From assembly GCA_019455325.1 (NCBI GenBank), contig JACFMQ010000009.1, positions 101,924 to 165,923 of the forward strand: a stretch of 64,000 nucleotides of DNA. The letters run 5' to 3'. Shown piece after piece: positions 19,169-29,091 of the stretch. Below the pieces are notes generated by a model. That model was not told the origin of the DNA and did not search any database. It was given only the letters and a program-made list of their open reading frames with translations. Position 1 is the first letter of the stretch. Every line of letters begins with the position of its first letter. The DNA is from Rhodocyclaceae bacterium (GTDB lineage Bacteria > Pseudomonadota > Gammaproteobacteria > Burkholderiales > Rhodocyclaceae). The position numbers and the translations under genes are program-made.

Positions 19169-20527
19169 ATGTTCGAAAAGGTCCTCATCGCCAACCGCGG
19201 CGAGATCGCGCTCCGCATCCAGCGCGCCTGCCGCGAGCTGGGCATCAAGACGGTGGTGGTGCACTCGGAGGCCGACCGCGAGGCGAAGTACGTCAAGCTC
19301 GCCGACGAATCGGTGTGCATCGGCCCGGCCGCATCGAGCCAGAGCTACCTCAACGTGCCGGCGATCATCTCGGCGGCCGAGGTCACCGACGCCGAGGCGA
19401 TCCACCCCGGCTACGGCTTCCTCTCGGAGAACGCCGACTTCGCCGAGCGCGTCGAGAAGTCCGGCTTCACCTTCATCGGTCCGCGTCCGGAAACCATCCG
19501 CCTGATGGGCGACAAGGTCTCGGCCAAGGACGCGATGAAGGCCGCCGGCGTGCCCTGCGTGCCCGGCTCGGAGGGTGCGCTGCCGGACGATCCGAAGGAG
19601 ATCGTGCGCATCGCCAAGGGCGTCGGCTACCCGGTGATCATCAAGGCGGCGGGCGGCGGCGGCGGCCGCGGCATGCGCGTGGTGCACACCGAGGCGGCGC
19701 TGCTCAACGCGGTCAACATGACCCGCCAGGAAGCGCAGACCGCCTTCGGCAATCCGATGGTGTACATGGAGAAGTTCCTGGAAAACCCGCGCCACGTGGA
19801 GATCCAGGTGCTCGCCGACAGCTACCGCAACGCCGTCTACCTCGGCGAGCGCGACTGCTCGATGCAGCGCCGCCACCAGAAGGTGATCGAGGAAGCGCCG
19901 GCGCCGGGCATCGCCGCGCGCCACATCGTGCGCATCGGCGAGCGCTGCGCCGAGGCCTGCCGCCGCATCAACTACCGCGGCGCCGGCACCTTCGAGTTCC
20001 TCTTCGAGAACGGCGAGTTCTACTTCATCGAGATGAACACGCGCGTCCAGGTCGAGCACCCGGTGACCGAGGCGATCACCGGCGTGGACATCGTGCAGGA
20101 GCAGATCCGCATCGCCGCCGGCGAGAAGCTGCGCATCCGCCAGAAGGACGTGGTGTTCAAGGGTCATGCGATCGAATGCCGCATAAACGCCGAAGATCCC
20201 TTCACGTTCGTGCCTTCTCCCGGCAAGATCTCGTTCTGGCACCCGCCCGGCGGCCCCGGCATCCGCGTCGATTCGCACGTCTACGACGGCTATACCGTGC
20301 CGCCGCACTACGACTCGATGATCGGCAAGCTGATCGCCTACGGCGACACCCGCGAGCAGGCCATCCGCCGCATGCGCATCGCGCTCTCGGAGATGGGCGT
20401 CGAGGGCATCAAGACCAACGTCGCGCTGCACCAGGAGCTGATGATGGACGCCAACTTCGTCAAGGGCGGCACCAGCATCCACTACCTGGAGCACAAGCTC
20501 GCCGCCAAGGGCGAGGTCAAGAAGTAG
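19169..20527 (+). CDS. accC: Acetyl-CoA carboxylase, biotin carboxylase subunit
   Basis: A 452-residue ATP-grasp biotin carboxylase that carboxylates biotin on AccB. Marks: [34 protein letters not shown], the glycine loop [14 protein letters not shown], and the metal and ATP residues in [14 protein letters not shown]. Unlike liuD it has no biotinyl domain. It forms an operon with accB. Confidence 0.97.
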   Translation: MFEKVLIANRGEIALRIQRACRELGIKTVVVHSEADREAKYVKLADESVCIGPAASSQSYLNVPAIISAAEVTDAEAIHPGYGFLSENADFAERVEKSGFTFIGPRPETIRLMGDKVSAKDAMKAAGVPCVPGSEGALPDDPKEIVRIAKGVGYPVIIKAAGGGGGRGMRVVHTEAALLNAVNMTRQEAQTAFGNPMVYMEKFLENPRHVEIQVLADSYRNAVYLGERDCSMQRRHQKVIEEAPAPGIAARHIVRIGERCAEACRRINYRGAGTFEFLFENGEFYFIEMNTRVQVEHPVTEAITGVDIVQEQIRIAAGEKLRIRQKDVVFKGHAIECRINAEDPFTFVPSPGKISFWHPPGGPGIRVDSHVYDGYTVPPHYDSMIGKLIAYGDTREQAIRRMRIALSEMGVEGIKTNVALHQELMMDANFVKGGTSIHYLEHKLAAKGEVKK

Positions 20528-20531
20528 CAGG

Positions 20532-20609
20532 CGCCCGCGATGCGCATTCCGCACGCCCGTCCGCCGGTCGCCGACAGCACACGGCGGCGGGGTGCGGCCG
20601 TCGCGGGCG
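20532..20609 (+). promoter_or_regulatory. Long stem-loop between accC and prmA
   Basis: CGCCCGCGA (20532-20540) pairs perfectly with TCGCGGGCG (20601-20609). Inside, GCAC (20551-20554) can pair with GTGC (20592-20595) and CCGCCG (20561-20566) with CGGCGG (20582-20587). The result is a nearly 80-base branched hairpin that ends just before the prmA ribosome-binding region. It may separate expression of accBC from prmA. No T-tract follows. Confidence 0.45.
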
Positions 20610-20625
20610 GGAAGAGGGTGCCGTC

Positions 20626-21531
20626 GTGAGCTGGCTGTCGGTGACGCTGGAAACGGACTGCGCGCACGCCGAGGCGCTGGCCGACGCCCTGATGGAAGGC
20701 GGCGCCCTGTCGGCGACGATCGAGGACGCCGCCGCCGGCACGCCGGAGGAAAAGCCGCAGTTCGGCGAACCCGGCTCGATCACCACGCCGGGCTGGGACC
20801 GCTCGCGCGTCGCCGCGCTGTTCGCTGCGGACGCCGACGTCGCCGCCTGCGTCGCGGCGGCGGCGAGCGAGGCCGGCCTGGCCGCGCCGCCGCCCTACGG
20901 CGTCGAGGAAGTCGCCGAGCAGAACTGGGTGCAGCTCACGCAGTCGCAGTTCGAACCGATCCGTATCTCCGCGCGGCTGTGGATCGTGCCTTCCTGGCAC
21001 GATGCCCCCGATCCGGCGGCGATCAGCCTCGTCCTCGACCCCGGCATGGCCTTCGGCACCGGCTCGCACCCGACCACCCGCCTCTGCCTGGAATGGCTGG
21101 AGCGCAGCGTGCGGCCGGGGCAGAGCCTGCTCGACTACGGCTGCGGCTCCGGCATCCTCGCCATCGCCGCCGCCAGGCTCGGCGCGGCGCCGGTGATTGG
21201 CGTCGACATCGACCCGCAGGCGGTGGCCGCGGCCGAAGCCAACGCCGAGCGCAACGCGGTGAGCGCCCGCTTCCTCGACTCGGCTGCGCCGCTCGCCGGC
21301 CAGTTCGACCTGGTCGTCGCCAACATCCTCGCCAACCCGCTGAAGGCGCTGGCGCCGGCGATCTGCGGGCACGTCCGGCCGGGCGGGCGGCTGGCGCTGT
21401 CCGGCATCCTCGCCGAGCAGGCCGACGAACTGATCGCGCTCTACGCGCCGTGGATTCCGCTGGCCGTCGCCGACACGCGCGACGGCTGGGTCTGCCTTGC
21501 CGGCGAGAAGCCAGAGGTGAGCGCATGCTGA
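20626..21531 (+). CDS. prmA: Ribosomal protein L11 methyltransferase
   Basis: A 301-residue class I SAM methyltransferase that trimethylates ribosomal protein L11. The N-terminal substrate-recognition domain has the SWLSVTLETD opening. The SAM-binding motif is DYGCGSGILAIAA near residue 168, and VVANILANPL is the N-[IL]-L-[AS] motif typical of PrmA. DPGMAFGTGSHPTTR precedes the SAM site. The GTG at 20626 is supported by GAAGAGGG at 20611-20618. Its last seven bases overlap the next gene. Confidence 0.95.
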   Translation: MSWLSVTLETDCAHAEALADALMEGGALSATIEDAAAGTPEEKPQFGEPGSITTPGWDRSRVAALFAADADVAACVAAAASEAGLAAPPPYGVEEVAEQNWVQLTQSQFEPIRISARLWIVPSWHDAPDPAAISLVLDPGMAFGTGSHPTTRLCLEWLERSVRPGQSLLDYGCGSGILAIAAARLGAAPVIGVDIDPQAVAAAEANAERNAVSARFLDSAAPLAGQFDLVVANILANPLKALAPAICGHVRPGGRLALSGILAEQADELIALYAPWIPLAVADTRDGWVCLAGEKPEVSAC

Positions 21532-22616
21532 CCCGCTGTCCGGCCTGCCGCACGACCTTCCGCGTCACGCCGGAGCAGTTGAAGGCGCGCGCTGGCAAGG
21601 TGCGCTGCGGCAAGTGCCAGGCGGTGTTCAACGCCCTCGACACGCTGGTCGAAGCGCCGGCGGGCGGGCCGCGCGAGGCCGGCGACGACGACGGCGTCCG
21701 CGTCCGGCTGGAACCGGAGATTGCCGAGCAGTCTCTCGCGCCGGCGGAGCGGACCGATTCGCCCGAAGGGACGTCCGAGGCGTCGCCCGACGCATTGCCC
21801 GAGTCACCATCCGAAGCGCCGTTTGAAACGCTGTCCGAGACGCCGCTGATCGAGGCCGCGACAGAGGCGCCCACAGCGCCGGACGGCGCCGATGAATTTC
21901 GTGAAGAATCGCCTATCGGCGTCGATAAGGCGGCCATTTCCGGCGAAATAGCCGATATCCTGCTCGCCCCGCCACGCGGCCCGGAGCCAGCGGAAGCGCC
22001 GCCGCTCTCCCCGGAAGCCGTCCGCGACAGCGCGCTCGCCGCCGGCCTCGTCGCCGCGCGTGAATCGACGCAGGTGCCGGGCTACAACAAGTGGGCGGAA
22101 GGCGCCTTCACCGGCGCACCGACCATCGCCGAGCCGGCGGCGCGGCCGCTGTGGCCGTTCGTGCTCGCCGCCCTGCTCCTCGTCGGCGCCCTCGCCGGGC
22201 AGGCCGTCCATCATTTCCGCGCGGAGCTGGCGGTCGCCAGCCCCGGCCTGCGTCCGGCGCTCGCCGCGTTCTGCGCCGTGCTCGGCTGCGACATCCCGCC
22301 GCCGCGCCACGGCGACCTGGTCAGCATCGAATCCTCCGACCTGCAGATCGACGCGGCGCGCGGCGGCCTGCTCGCGCTGTCGGCGACGCTGAAGAACCGC
22401 GCGCCCTACGCACAGTCCTGGCCGCTGCTCGAACTGACGCTGACCGACGTGCGCGACCAGGCCGTGCTGCGGCGCGTGCTGGCGCCCGCCGACTATCTGC
22501 CGGCGCCGGCCGACCCGGCCGCCTTCCCGCCGAACGGCGAGGTCGGCGTCCGCCTCTGGCTGGAGGCGAAGGACGTCGCCGCCGCCGGCTACCGCCTCTA
22601 CGTCTTCTATCCCTGA
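21525..22616 (+). CDS. Zinc-ribbon and DUF3426 domain membrane protein
   Basis: A 363-residue protein. The N-terminus is an MJ0042-type zinc ribbon (C-P-A-C at residues 5-8 and C-G-K-C near 29). An acidic, Glu/Pro/Ser-rich linker of about 150 residues follows, then one membrane helix (WPFVLAALLLVGALAGQAV, about 207-225). The C-terminal DUF3426 domain has the PPPRHGDLVSIESSDLQ and LKNRAPYAQSWPLLEL segments. Such proteins regularly follow prmA in betaproteobacteria. Function unknown; the topology suggests a cytoplasmic zinc ribbon tethered to a periplasmic domain. Confidence 0.85.
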   Translation: MLTRCPACRTTFRVTPEQLKARAGKVRCGKCQAVFNALDTLVEAPAGGPREAGDDDGVRVRLEPEIAEQSLAPAERTDSPEGTSEASPDALPESPSEAPFETLSETPLIEAATEAPTAPDGADEFREESPIGVDKAAISGEIADILLAPPRGPEPAEAPPLSPEAVRDSALAAGLVAARESTQVPGYNKWAEGAFTGAPTIAEPAARPLWPFVLAALLLVGALAGQAVHHFRAELAVASPGLRPALAAFCAVLGCDIPPPRHGDLVSIESSDLQIDAARGGLLALSATLKNRAPYAQSWPLLELTLTDVRDQAVLRRVLAPADYLPAPADPAAFPPNGEVGVRLWLEAKDVAAAGYRLYVFYP

Positions 22617-22639
22617 TTCTTCCTGACGAAAGCACCGGC

Positions 22640-23575
22640 ATGAAAACGCTGATCTGCGGCTCGATCGCCTACGACAACATCATGGTCTTCAACGACCGCT
22701 TCAGGAACCACATCCTGCCCGAGCAGATCCACATCCTGAACGTCGCCTTCCTCGTTCCCGAGCTGCGCCGCGAGTACGGCGGCTGCGCCGGCAACATCGC
22801 CTACAACCTGATGCTGCTCGACGGCGACCCGTACATCATGGCCACCGTCGGCGACGACGCCGATCCCTACCTGGAGCGCCTCGACCGGCTCGGCCTGCCG
22901 CGCGACCACGTGCGCCGCGTGTCCGGCAGCTTCACCGCGCAGGCCTTCATTACCACCGACCTCGACGACAACCAGATCACCGCCTTCCACCCCGGCGCCA
23001 TGAGCTTCTCGCACCTCAACAAGGTGGCGCAGGCCGCCGGCGCCGCGCTCGGCATCGTCGCCCCGGACGGCCGCGAGGGCATGCAGCAGCACGCGCGCGA
23101 TTTCGCCGCCGCCGGCGTGCCCTTCATCTTCGACCCGGGCCAGGGGCTGCCGATGTTCTCCGGCGACGATCTCGACGATTTCCTGGAACTTGCCGACTAT
23201 GCCTGCCTCAATGACTATGAGGCGCAGCTCGCCTGCGAACGTACCGGCCGTTCGCTGGAAGGGCTGGCGGCCAAGGTGAAGGCGCTGATCGTGACGCGCG
23301 GCGGCGAGGGATCGTGGATTTTCGCCGACGGTCAACGTCACGAGATTCCGTGCGTTAAGGCAGATGCCATCGTCGATCCGACCGGCTGCGGCGACGCCTA
23401 CCGCGCCGGCCTGCTCTACGGCATCGCGCGCGGCTGGAACTGGCTCGACACCGGGCGCCTGGCGGCGGTGATGGGCGCCATCAAGATCGCCTACCGCGGT
23501 GGCCAGAACCATGCGCCGAGCCGGGAAGAGATCGCCCGGCGCTTTGCCGAGGCCTTCGGCAGCCGCCCCTGGTAG
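22640..23575 (+). CDS. PfkB-family carbohydrate/nucleoside kinase (adenosine kinase-like)
   Basis: A 311-residue ribokinase-fold kinase. The N-terminal substrate region contains GGCAGNIAYNL near residue 50. The C-terminal signature DPTGCGDAYRAGLLYG (about 250-265) contains the anion hole and the catalytic Asp, with Tyr in place of the more common Ala/Phe. It is annotated in relatives as an adenosine kinase or generic PfkB kinase. Substrate is not certain, but an adenosine salvage role would fit the neighbouring methylation genes only loosely. Confidence 0.82.
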   Translation: MKTLICGSIAYDNIMVFNDRFRNHILPEQIHILNVAFLVPELRREYGGCAGNIAYNLMLLDGDPYIMATVGDDADPYLERLDRLGLPRDHVRRVSGSFTAQAFITTDLDDNQITAFHPGAMSFSHLNKVAQAAGAALGIVAPDGREGMQQHARDFAAAGVPFIFDPGQGLPMFSGDDLDDFLELADYACLNDYEAQLACERTGRSLEGLAAKVKALIVTRGGEGSWIFADGQRHEIPCVKADAIVDPTGCGDAYRAGLLYGIARGWNWLDTGRLAAVMGAIKIAYRGGQNHAPSREEIARRFAEAFGSRPW

Positions 23576-23631
23576 GGCGGAAGACCGAGGTTTTTCCGTC
23601 GCGGATTTGCCGTTCCTGCGACGCCATGCAT

Positions 23632-23681
23632 GCGTGCCGCACGCGCCGCGCCGTCGATGGCGGGGACGGCGCCCGGCACGC
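23632..23681. other. Nested hairpin between the PfkB kinase and lipoprotein genes
   Basis: GCGTGCCG (23632-23639) pairs with CGGCACGC (23674-23681), and inside it GCGCCGT (23648-23654) pairs with ACGGCGC (23666-23672). There is no T-tract on either strand. It could be a transcript-end or mRNA-stability structure. Confidence 0.4.
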
Positions 23682-23705
23682 GGCCAAGACATTACGGAGG
23701 CCCAT

Positions 23706-24164
23706 ATGAACCGCAAGCTCGTCGCCATTGCGCTCGCCCTCGTCGCCACCGCCCTCGCCGGCTGTGCCGCCAGCAAATCGGGCAGCGCCTACACGCGCGA
23801 TCAGGCGCGGCAGGAGATGGTGGTACGCACCGGCGTCGTCGAGAGCGTGCGCGAGGTGCAGATCGAAGGCACCAAGTCCGGCGTCGGCGCCGGCGCCGGC
23901 GCGGTTGCCGGCGGCATCGGCGGCAGCCACATCGGCGGCGGCAAGGGGCAGATCGTCGGCGCCGTGGTCGGCGCGGTCGTCGGCGGGGTGGCCGGCGCGG
24001 CGGCCGAGGAAGGTTTCACCCAGAAGACCGGCGTCGAGATCACCGTGCGCCTGGACAACGGCCAGATGACCGCCGTCGTGCAGGAGGCCGCCGGCGAGGT
24101 CTTCCGCGCCGGCGACCGCGTGCGCCTGCTCTCCGGCGCCGGCGGCACGCGCGTCACGCACTGA
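23706..24164 (+). CDS. Glycine-zipper outer-membrane lipoprotein (SlyB/17-kDa-antigen type)
   Basis: A 152-residue lipoprotein. The signal peptide ends in the lipobox LAGC with Cys20 as the lipidation site. A glycine-zipper two-helix segment (GAGAGAVAGGIGGSHIGGG and VVGAVVGGVAGAAAEE, about residues 62-102) is typical of the 2TM glycine-zipper family. A beta-rich C-terminus with VEITVRLDNGQMTAVVQE follows. Such proteins stabilise the outer membrane. GGAG precedes the ATG at 23706. Confidence 0.88.
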   Translation: MNRKLVAIALALVATALAGCAASKSGSAYTRDQARQEMVVRTGVVESVREVQIEGTKSGVGAGAGAVAGGIGGSHIGGGKGQIVGAVVGAVVGGVAGAAAEEGFTQKTGVEITVRLDNGQMTAVVQEAAGEVFRAGDRVRLLSGAGGTRVTH

Positions 24165-24253
24165 CCGGCGGACGGGGGCGCTCCGGCGCCCCGGCCCGCG
24201 GCTGAAACTCGCCGGTAACATGCGGGACAAGGGCGCGTAACACGCGCCGCCTA

Positions 24254-24287
24254 GAGTCGTTCCCGAGAACAACGCGGAGAACGACTC
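24254..24287 (+). promoter_or_regulatory. Hairpin enclosing the olsB ribosome-binding site
   Basis: GAGTCGTT (24254-24261) pairs perfectly with AACGACTC (24280-24287), directly before the olsB ATG. The ribosome-binding site CGGAG (24275-24279) lies in the loop, and a smaller GTTC-CCGA-GAAC hairpin competes with the outer stem. A further stem GGCGCG-TAACA-CGCGCC (24232-24248) lies upstream. The layout suggests translational control of ornithine-lipid synthesis. Confidence 0.5.
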
Positions 24288-25067
24288 ATGACCAGCACGC
24301 ACCCCCGGCTCCAACAGCAGCCCCCCCGTCCGGCGCGCCACGAACTGAGCGTCGCCCTCGCCCGCGGCGAGCGCGAGATCGAGGAAGCGAAGCGCCTGCG
24401 CTACCGCATCTTCGCCGGCGAGCTCGGCGCCCGCCTGCCGACGCGCACGCCCGGCGTCGACCACGATTTCTACGATCCCTACTGCGAGCACCTGATCGTC
24501 CGCGACGAGCGCACGGCGGAAGTGGTCGGCACCTACCGCATCCTGTCGCCGCAGAACGCCCGGCGCGTCGGCGGCTACTACTCGGAGAACGAGTTCGACC
24601 TGACCCGGCTGCAGCATCTGCGCCCGCGGCTGGTCGAGATCGGCCGCTCGTGCGTGCATCCGGACTACCGCAGCGGTGCGACGATCGCGCTGCTGTGGGC
24701 CGGCCTCGCGCGCTACATGCAGGCCGGCGGCCACGAATTCCTGATCGGCTGCGCCAGCGTCAGCATGGCCGACGGCGGACATGCCGCGGCCAGCCTGTAC
24801 AATCGCCTCGACGAACACATGAGCCCGCTCGAATACCGCGTCTTCCCGCGCTGCCCGCTGCCGCTGGCGGCGCTCGACGGCAACCTGCCGGAAGCGCAGC
24901 GGCCGCCGGTGCCGCCGCTGATCAAGGGCTACCTGCGCGCCGGTGCCTGGATCTGCGGCGCGCCGGCCTGGGACCCGGACTTCAACACCGCCGACCTGCC
25001 GGTGCTGCTGCCGATGAGCCGGCTCGACACCCGCTATGCGCGCCACTTCATGGGGAACAAGGACTGA
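24288..25067 (+). CDS. olsB: L-ornithine N-acyltransferase (lyso-ornithine lipid synthase), OlsB-like
   Basis: A 259-residue GNAT-fold acyltransferase of the OlsB/hemolysin-like family that transfers a 3-hydroxyacyl chain from acyl carrier protein to ornithine. Marks: the start-of-domain pattern IEEAKRLRYRIFAGELGA, DHDFYDPYCEHLIVRD, EIGRSCVHPDYRSGATI and a C-terminal ACDPDFNT-like WDPDFNTADLPVLL. The next gene encodes a PlsC-type acyltransferase that fits OlsA, so both steps of ornithine-lipid synthesis are together. A hairpin surrounds its ribosome-binding site. Confidence 0.85.
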   Translation: MTSTHPRLQQQPPRPARHELSVALARGEREIEEAKRLRYRIFAGELGARLPTRTPGVDHDFYDPYCEHLIVRDERTAEVVGTYRILSPQNARRVGGYYSENEFDLTRLQHLRPRLVEIGRSCVHPDYRSGATIALLWAGLARYMQAGGHEFLIGCASVSMADGGHAAASLYNRLDEHMSPLEYRVFPRCPLPLAALDGNLPEAQRPPVPPLIKGYLRAGAWICGAPAWDPDFNTADLPVLLPMSRLDTRYARHFMGNKD

Positions 25068-25120
25068 ACCCGACGCCGACGCCACGACCGCTGCGCCTCC
25101 TCCGCGCCGCCCGCCTTGCC

Positions 25121-25909
25121 GTGCATCTGCTGCGCGGCGTGGCGACGGTCGCGTTCGTCTACCCGGTGATCGGCGACGTCCGCCGGCTGGCGCTGAAGCA
25201 GCGCTGGTCGCGGCGCCTGCTCGACATCCTCGGCATCCGGATCGATGCGGCGCTCGCCGGCGTCGAGCCGGGCAGCCTGGTCGTCGCCAACCATATCTCC
25301 TGGGTCGACGTCTTCGTCATCAACGCGGCGCGGCCGGTGGCCTTCGTCGCCAAGGCGGAGGTGCGGCAGTGGCCGCTGCTCGGCTGGCTGGCGGCGCGGA
25401 CCGACACGGTCTTCCTGCGCCGCGGCAGCCGCGGCCACGCAAAGATCGTCAACGCCGAGATCGACGCGCTGCTCGAGGCCGGCAAGGACGTGGCGATCTT
25501 CCCCGAGGGCACGACCACCGACGGCACGCATCTGCTCGGCTTCCACGGCGCGCTGCTGCAGCCGGCGGTGGAAACCGGGCGGCCGATCCAGCCGCTGGCG
25601 CTTTCCTACGAAACGCCGGACGGGCGCCAGTCCCTGGCGCCGGCCTACGTCGGCGACACCAGCCTCGGCCAGTGCCTGGCCGCGATGCTGGCGGAACGAA
25701 GCCTCGTCGCCCGCCTGCGCCCGACGCCGCCGCTGGCCACGCCGGGGCGCGCGCGGCGCGAGCTGGCGCGCGCCGCGCACGCCGCCGTCGCTTTCAGCCT
25801 CGGGCTTCCGTCGGCGAGCAGTCGACCTGGAATATCCGCCGATCCTCCAGACGCACGGCCGTCAGATGACGTCCCCACAGACAGCCTGAGTCCAGCGCCA
25901 GCAGATTAG
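25121..25909 (+). CDS. olsA: 1-acyl-glycerophosphate/lyso-ornithine lipid acyltransferase, OlsA-like
   Basis: A 262-residue PlsC-family acyltransferase. NHISWVD (the NHx4D catalytic motif) and FPEGTTT are present, with one hydrophobic anchor at the start. After OlsB it would add the second acyl chain. The GTG at 25121 is the first standard start, but PlsC-like sequence continues upstream to a CTG at 25064 overlapping the olsB stop; a CTG start would add 19 residues. The last 38 codons (Pro/Asp/Ser-rich) run antisense into apaH and look unlike the family, suggesting loss of the original stop. Confidence 0.8.
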   Translation: MHLLRGVATVAFVYPVIGDVRRLALKQRWSRRLLDILGIRIDAALAGVEPGSLVVANHISWVDVFVINAARPVAFVAKAEVRQWPLLGWLAARTDTVFLRRGSRGHAKIVNAEIDALLEAGKDVAIFPEGTTTDGTHLLGFHGALLQPAVETGRPIQPLALSYETPDGRQSLAPAYVGDTSLGQCLAAMLAERSLVARLRPTPPLATPGRARRELARAAHAAVAFSLGLPSASSRPGISADPPDARPSDDVPTDSLSPAPAD

Positions 25910-26615
25910 GCTCGACGCGCAGGCCGAGCGCCGACCAGTGGCCGGTGACCAGCACGTGGTCGGCGCTTTGCCGGCCGGGCACGGCGAACCAGGGCAGGTA
26001 GCCCGGCGGTGCGTCGGCGATCTCGCCCTTGGTCTTGAACTCCATGACGCCCGCGGGCGAGCAGAAGCGCATGCGCGTCATGGCGTTCACGACGACGCGC
26101 ATGCGTTCCCAGCCGGCGAGGTCGTCGCGCCACGCCGTCGGCTCGCTGCCCCACATGTGCGCCAGCGTCTCGTGGTAGTCCTCGCCCTGCAGCAGCGCCT
26201 CGACCTCGGCCGCCAGCGCTAGCGCCCGCGGCACGCTCCACTGCGGCAGGAGGCCGGCGTGGACCAGGCAGAAGCCGCGCTCGACGTGGCACAGCCGCTG
26301 CCGGCGCAGCCAGTCGAGCAGTTCGTCGCGGTCGGGCGCGGCGAGGATCTCGTCGAGCGTGTCGTCCTTGCAGCGCCGCCGCTCGGTGCCCTCGGCGATC
26401 ATCAGCAGGTAGAGGTCGTGGTTGCCGAGCACGGTCAGCGCCGCGTCGCCGAGCGCCTTCACATGGCGCAGCGTGGCGAGCGAGCGCGGACCGCGGTTGA
26501 CCAGGTCGCCGACCAGCCACAGGCGGTCGTTCGCCGGATCGAAGGCGCAGGCTTCGAGCAGGCGGAGGAAGGAGTCGTGGCAACCCTGGATGTCGCCGAT
26601 GGCGTAGGTGCTCAT
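25794..26615 (-). CDS. apaH: Symmetrical bis(5'-nucleosyl)-tetraphosphatase
   Basis: A 273-residue calcineurin-like phosphoesterase that cleaves Ap4A to two ADP. The metal-ligand motifs [18 protein letters not shown] and the two-histidine segment VHAGLLP are all in the usual order, with GHWSALG near the C-terminus. Its ATG overlaps the stop of the upstream CapD-like gene (ATGA, 26612-26615), so it is probably translated from the polysaccharide operon. Its 3' end overlaps olsA by 116 bases in the opposite direction. Confidence 0.96.
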   Translation of the reverse strand: MSTYAIGDIQGCHDSFLRLLEACAFDPANDRLWLVGDLVNRGPRSLATLRHVKALGDAALTVLGNHDLYLLMIAEGTERRRCKDDTLDEILAAPDRDELLDWLRRQRLCHVERGFCLVHAGLLPQWSVPRALALAAEVEALLQGEDYHETLAHMWGSEPTAWRDDLAGWERMRVVVNAMTRMRFCSPAGVMEFKTKGEIADAPPGYLPWFAVPGRQSADHVLVTGHWSALGLRVEPNLLALDSGCLWGRHLTAVRLEDRRIFQVDCSPTEARG

Positions 26616-28462
26616 GCAGCAGTCTCGTCGGGTGAAGCCTGCGGTGAATACTCGGGCACGAAGCGCCTGAGCCTCGCCTTCACCGCCGCCGGCCCGGCCG
26701 GCGCCGTCTCGGCGAGCCAGTCCGACAGGTCGTGCTGCCAGTCGGCGTCCGGCGCTTCCTCGGCGCGCGCCACGCGCAGCTTCGGGTGCGGCGTCGGCAG
26801 CGACTGCTCGGCGTCGGTGAGCAGTTCCTCGTAGAGCTTCTCGCCCGGCCGCAGGCCGGTGTAGACGATGCGGATCTCGTCCTCGGTGAAGCCGGCGAGG
26901 CGGATCATGTCGCGCGCCAGGTCGGCGATGCGGATCGGCTCGCCCATTTCGAGCACGAAGATTTCGCCGCCGCGGCCCATCAGCCCGGCCTGCAGCACGA
27001 GCTGCGCCGCCTCGGGGATGAGCATGAAGTAGCGGATGATCTCCGGGTGCGTGACGGTGACCGGCCCGCCGCGCGCGATCTGCTCGCGGAACTTCGGGAT
27101 CACCGAGCCGTTGCTGCCGAGCACGTTGCCGAAGCGCACGGTGATGAAGCGCGTGCCGTCCTCCCGCTGCAGGCCGCAGAGCACGCGCTCGGCGAGCCGC
27201 TTGGTGGCGCCCATGACGTTGGCCGGGTTGACCGCCTTGTCGGTCGACACCAGCACCATCTTCTCGACGCCGTGCCGCTGCGCCGCCTCGGCGACGCAGC
27301 GCGAGCCGACGACGTTGTTCTGCACCGCGGCCCAGGCGTTCTCGCCCTCCATCAGCGGCACGTGCTTGTAGGCGGCGGCGTGGAAGATCACCGACGGCCG
27401 GTGCGCGGCGAACACCCGGTCGAGCAGCTCGGCGTCCTTGACGTCGCCGATGACGCAGGCGGTCGGCACCTCCGGGTAGCGGTCGAGGAACTCCTGTTCG
27501 AGCTGGTAGAGCGCGAACTCGGAGAGTTCGAACAGCACCAGCAGGCGCGGCCGGAAAAGGGCGATCTGTCGCGCCAGTTCGGCGCCGATCGAGCCGCCGG
27601 CGCCGGTGATCAGCACCACGTGCTCGCCGAGCCAGCCGCGCAGGCCGCCGTCGTCGAGCTGCACGGGCTCGCGGCCGAGGATGTCTTCGAGCTGGACCTG
27701 GCGGATCTGCGAGATCGCCACCTTGCCCGAGAGCATGTCCTCCAGACGGGGCACGGTCAGCACCGAGAGGCCGGCCTGCACGGCGACTTCCAGCGCATGG
27801 CGGCGCGGCCCCGCGCTGGCCTCGGGGATGGCGACGATGGCCTTTTGCACCGACAGCTGCCCGGCCAGCCGCGGCAGGTCGTCGAGCGTGCCGAGGATCT
27901 TCACGCCGCGCAGCTCGTGGCCGACGCGCGAGGCGTTCTCGGCGATCAGGCCGACCACGCTCCAGTCGCGCGAGTGGGCCAGCTCGCGCAGCAGGCGGTC
28001 GGCGGCGTCGCCGGAGCCGATCACCAGCACCGGGTCGCCTTCGAGCACCATGCGGCCGTAGAGCAGGCGGTCGCGCCAGGCGCGGTAGGCGAAGCGGCTG
28101 CCGCCCATGGCCAGGATCAGCAGCAGAGGATGCAGCAGCGGCACCGAACGCGGCACGTCGGGCAGCCCCAGAACGAACACGGCGGCGGCGACCACGAGCG
28201 ACGCGAAGCCGACGGCGACGATGATCCGGCGCAGATCCATCAGGCTGGCATAGCGCCAGATGCCGCGATACAGCCCGAACAGCCAGAACAGCGGGGCGTG
28301 CACGCCGAGCACCAGCGGCAGGGTGTCGATCGCCGCGGTGAGGTAGAACCCGGGCAGGGCGAGGTTGAAGCGCAGCCAGTAGGCCAGCAGCCAGCAGGCG
28401 ATGACCGCGGTCAGGTCGTGCAGCAGGGCCAGCGTGCGTTTTGCGACGAGAGGGGAAAGCAT
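26612..28462 (-). CDS. CapD/WbpM-type membrane nucleoside-diphosphate-sugar 4,6-dehydratase
   Basis: A 616-residue protein with four N-terminal membrane helices (about residues 10-125). A first Rossmann domain ([17 protein letters not shown]) is followed by a catalytic extended SDR domain starting [17 protein letters not shown] (about 275). [17 protein letters not shown] carries the lysine, with Met in place of the usual SDR tyrosine, as in WbpM and PglF enzymes. These make UDP-4-keto-6-deoxy-hexosamines for O-antigen or glycoprotein sugars. It precedes apaH with an ATGA overlap and follows the sugar transferase. Confidence 0.9.
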   Translation of the reverse strand: MLSPLVAKRTLALLHDLTAVIACWLLAYWLRFNLALPGFYLTAAIDTLPLVLGVHAPLFWLFGLYRGIWRYASLMDLRRIIVAVGFASLVVAAAVFVLGLPDVPRSVPLLHPLLLILAMGGSRFAYRAWRDRLLYGRMVLEGDPVLVIGSGDAADRLLRELAHSRDWSVVGLIAENASRVGHELRGVKILGTLDDLPRLAGQLSVQKAIVAIPEASAGPRRHALEVAVQAGLSVLTVPRLEDMLSGKVAISQIRQVQLEDILGREPVQLDDGGLRGWLGEHVVLITGAGGSIGAELARQIALFRPRLLVLFELSEFALYQLEQEFLDRYPEVPTACVIGDVKDAELLDRVFAAHRPSVIFHAAAYKHVPLMEGENAWAAVQNNVVGSRCVAEAAQRHGVEKMVLVSTDKAVNPANVMGATKRLAERVLCGLQREDGTRFITVRFGNVLGSNGSVIPKFREQIARGGPVTVTHPEIIRYFMLIPEAAQLVLQAGLMGRGGEIFVLEMGEPIRIADLARDMIRLAGFTEDEIRIVYTGLRPGEKLYEELLTDAEQSLPTPHPKLRVARAEEAPDADWQHDLSDWLAETAPAGPAAVKARLRRFVPEYSPQASPDETAA

Positions 28463-28527
28463 CGGCTCTGGCGCCCGTGAGGCGCAGTGGATCGGTCGGC
28501 TATTGTACTTTAGTCGGCCGGCATGAT

Positions 28528-29091
28528 TCAGTGAGAAACGCCGTCCCGCCGCAGCACCTTGACCGCCGTTCGCCAGATGATGCACAGGTCGAACCGGAGG
28601 TTTCGCCGGTTCAGGTATTCGACGTCCAGCGCCACCTTGTCCGGGATCGGCAGCTCGTCGCGGCCGTTGATCTGGGCCCAGCCGGTCAGCCCCGGCACGA
28701 TCTCGTGCACGCCGGCCTGCGTGCGCAGCGCGATCAGGTCGTGCTGGTTGAACAGGGCCGGGCGCGGGCCGACGAAGCTCATCTCCCCGGTCAGGATGCA
28801 CCACAGTTGCGGCAGTTCGTCGAGGCTGGTCCGGCGCAGGAAGGAGCCGATCGGCGTCAGGTAGGCGTCCGGGTCGGCGAGCAGGTGCGTCGCCACCTCC
28901 GGCGTGTCGACGCGCATGCTGCGGAACTTCGGCATGCGGAAGATGCGGTTGTGCCGGCCGACGCGGTCGGACCAGTACAGCGCCGGCCCGGGCGAGGTCA
29001 GGCGCACGGCGACGGCGATGGCGACGATCGGCCAGAACAGCAGCGCGCCGGCGAGTACGGCCAGGGAGAAGTCGAAGATGCGCTTGATCAT
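28528..29091 (-). CDS. Undecaprenyl-phosphate sugar-1-phosphate transferase (initiating glycosyltransferase)
   Basis: A 187-residue polyprenyl-phosphate hexose-1-phosphate transferase of the short (PglC/WbaP-C) type. One N-terminal re-entrant hydrophobic segment ([19 protein letters not shown]) precedes the catalytic motifs [18 protein letters not shown] and [12 protein letters not shown]. It attaches the first sugar phosphate to undecaprenyl phosphate at the cytoplasmic face of the inner membrane. The ATG overlaps the preceding epimerase gene (ATGA). Confidence 0.93.
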   Translation of the reverse strand: MIKRIFDFSLAVLAGALLFWPIVAIAVAVRLTSPGPALYWSDRVGRHNRIFRMPKFRSMRVDTPEVATHLLADPDAYLTPIGSFLRRTSLDELPQLWCILTGEMSFVGPRPALFNQHDLIALRTQAGVHEIVPGLTGWAQINGRDELPIPDKVALDVEYLNRRNLRFDLCIIWRTAVKVLRRDGVSH

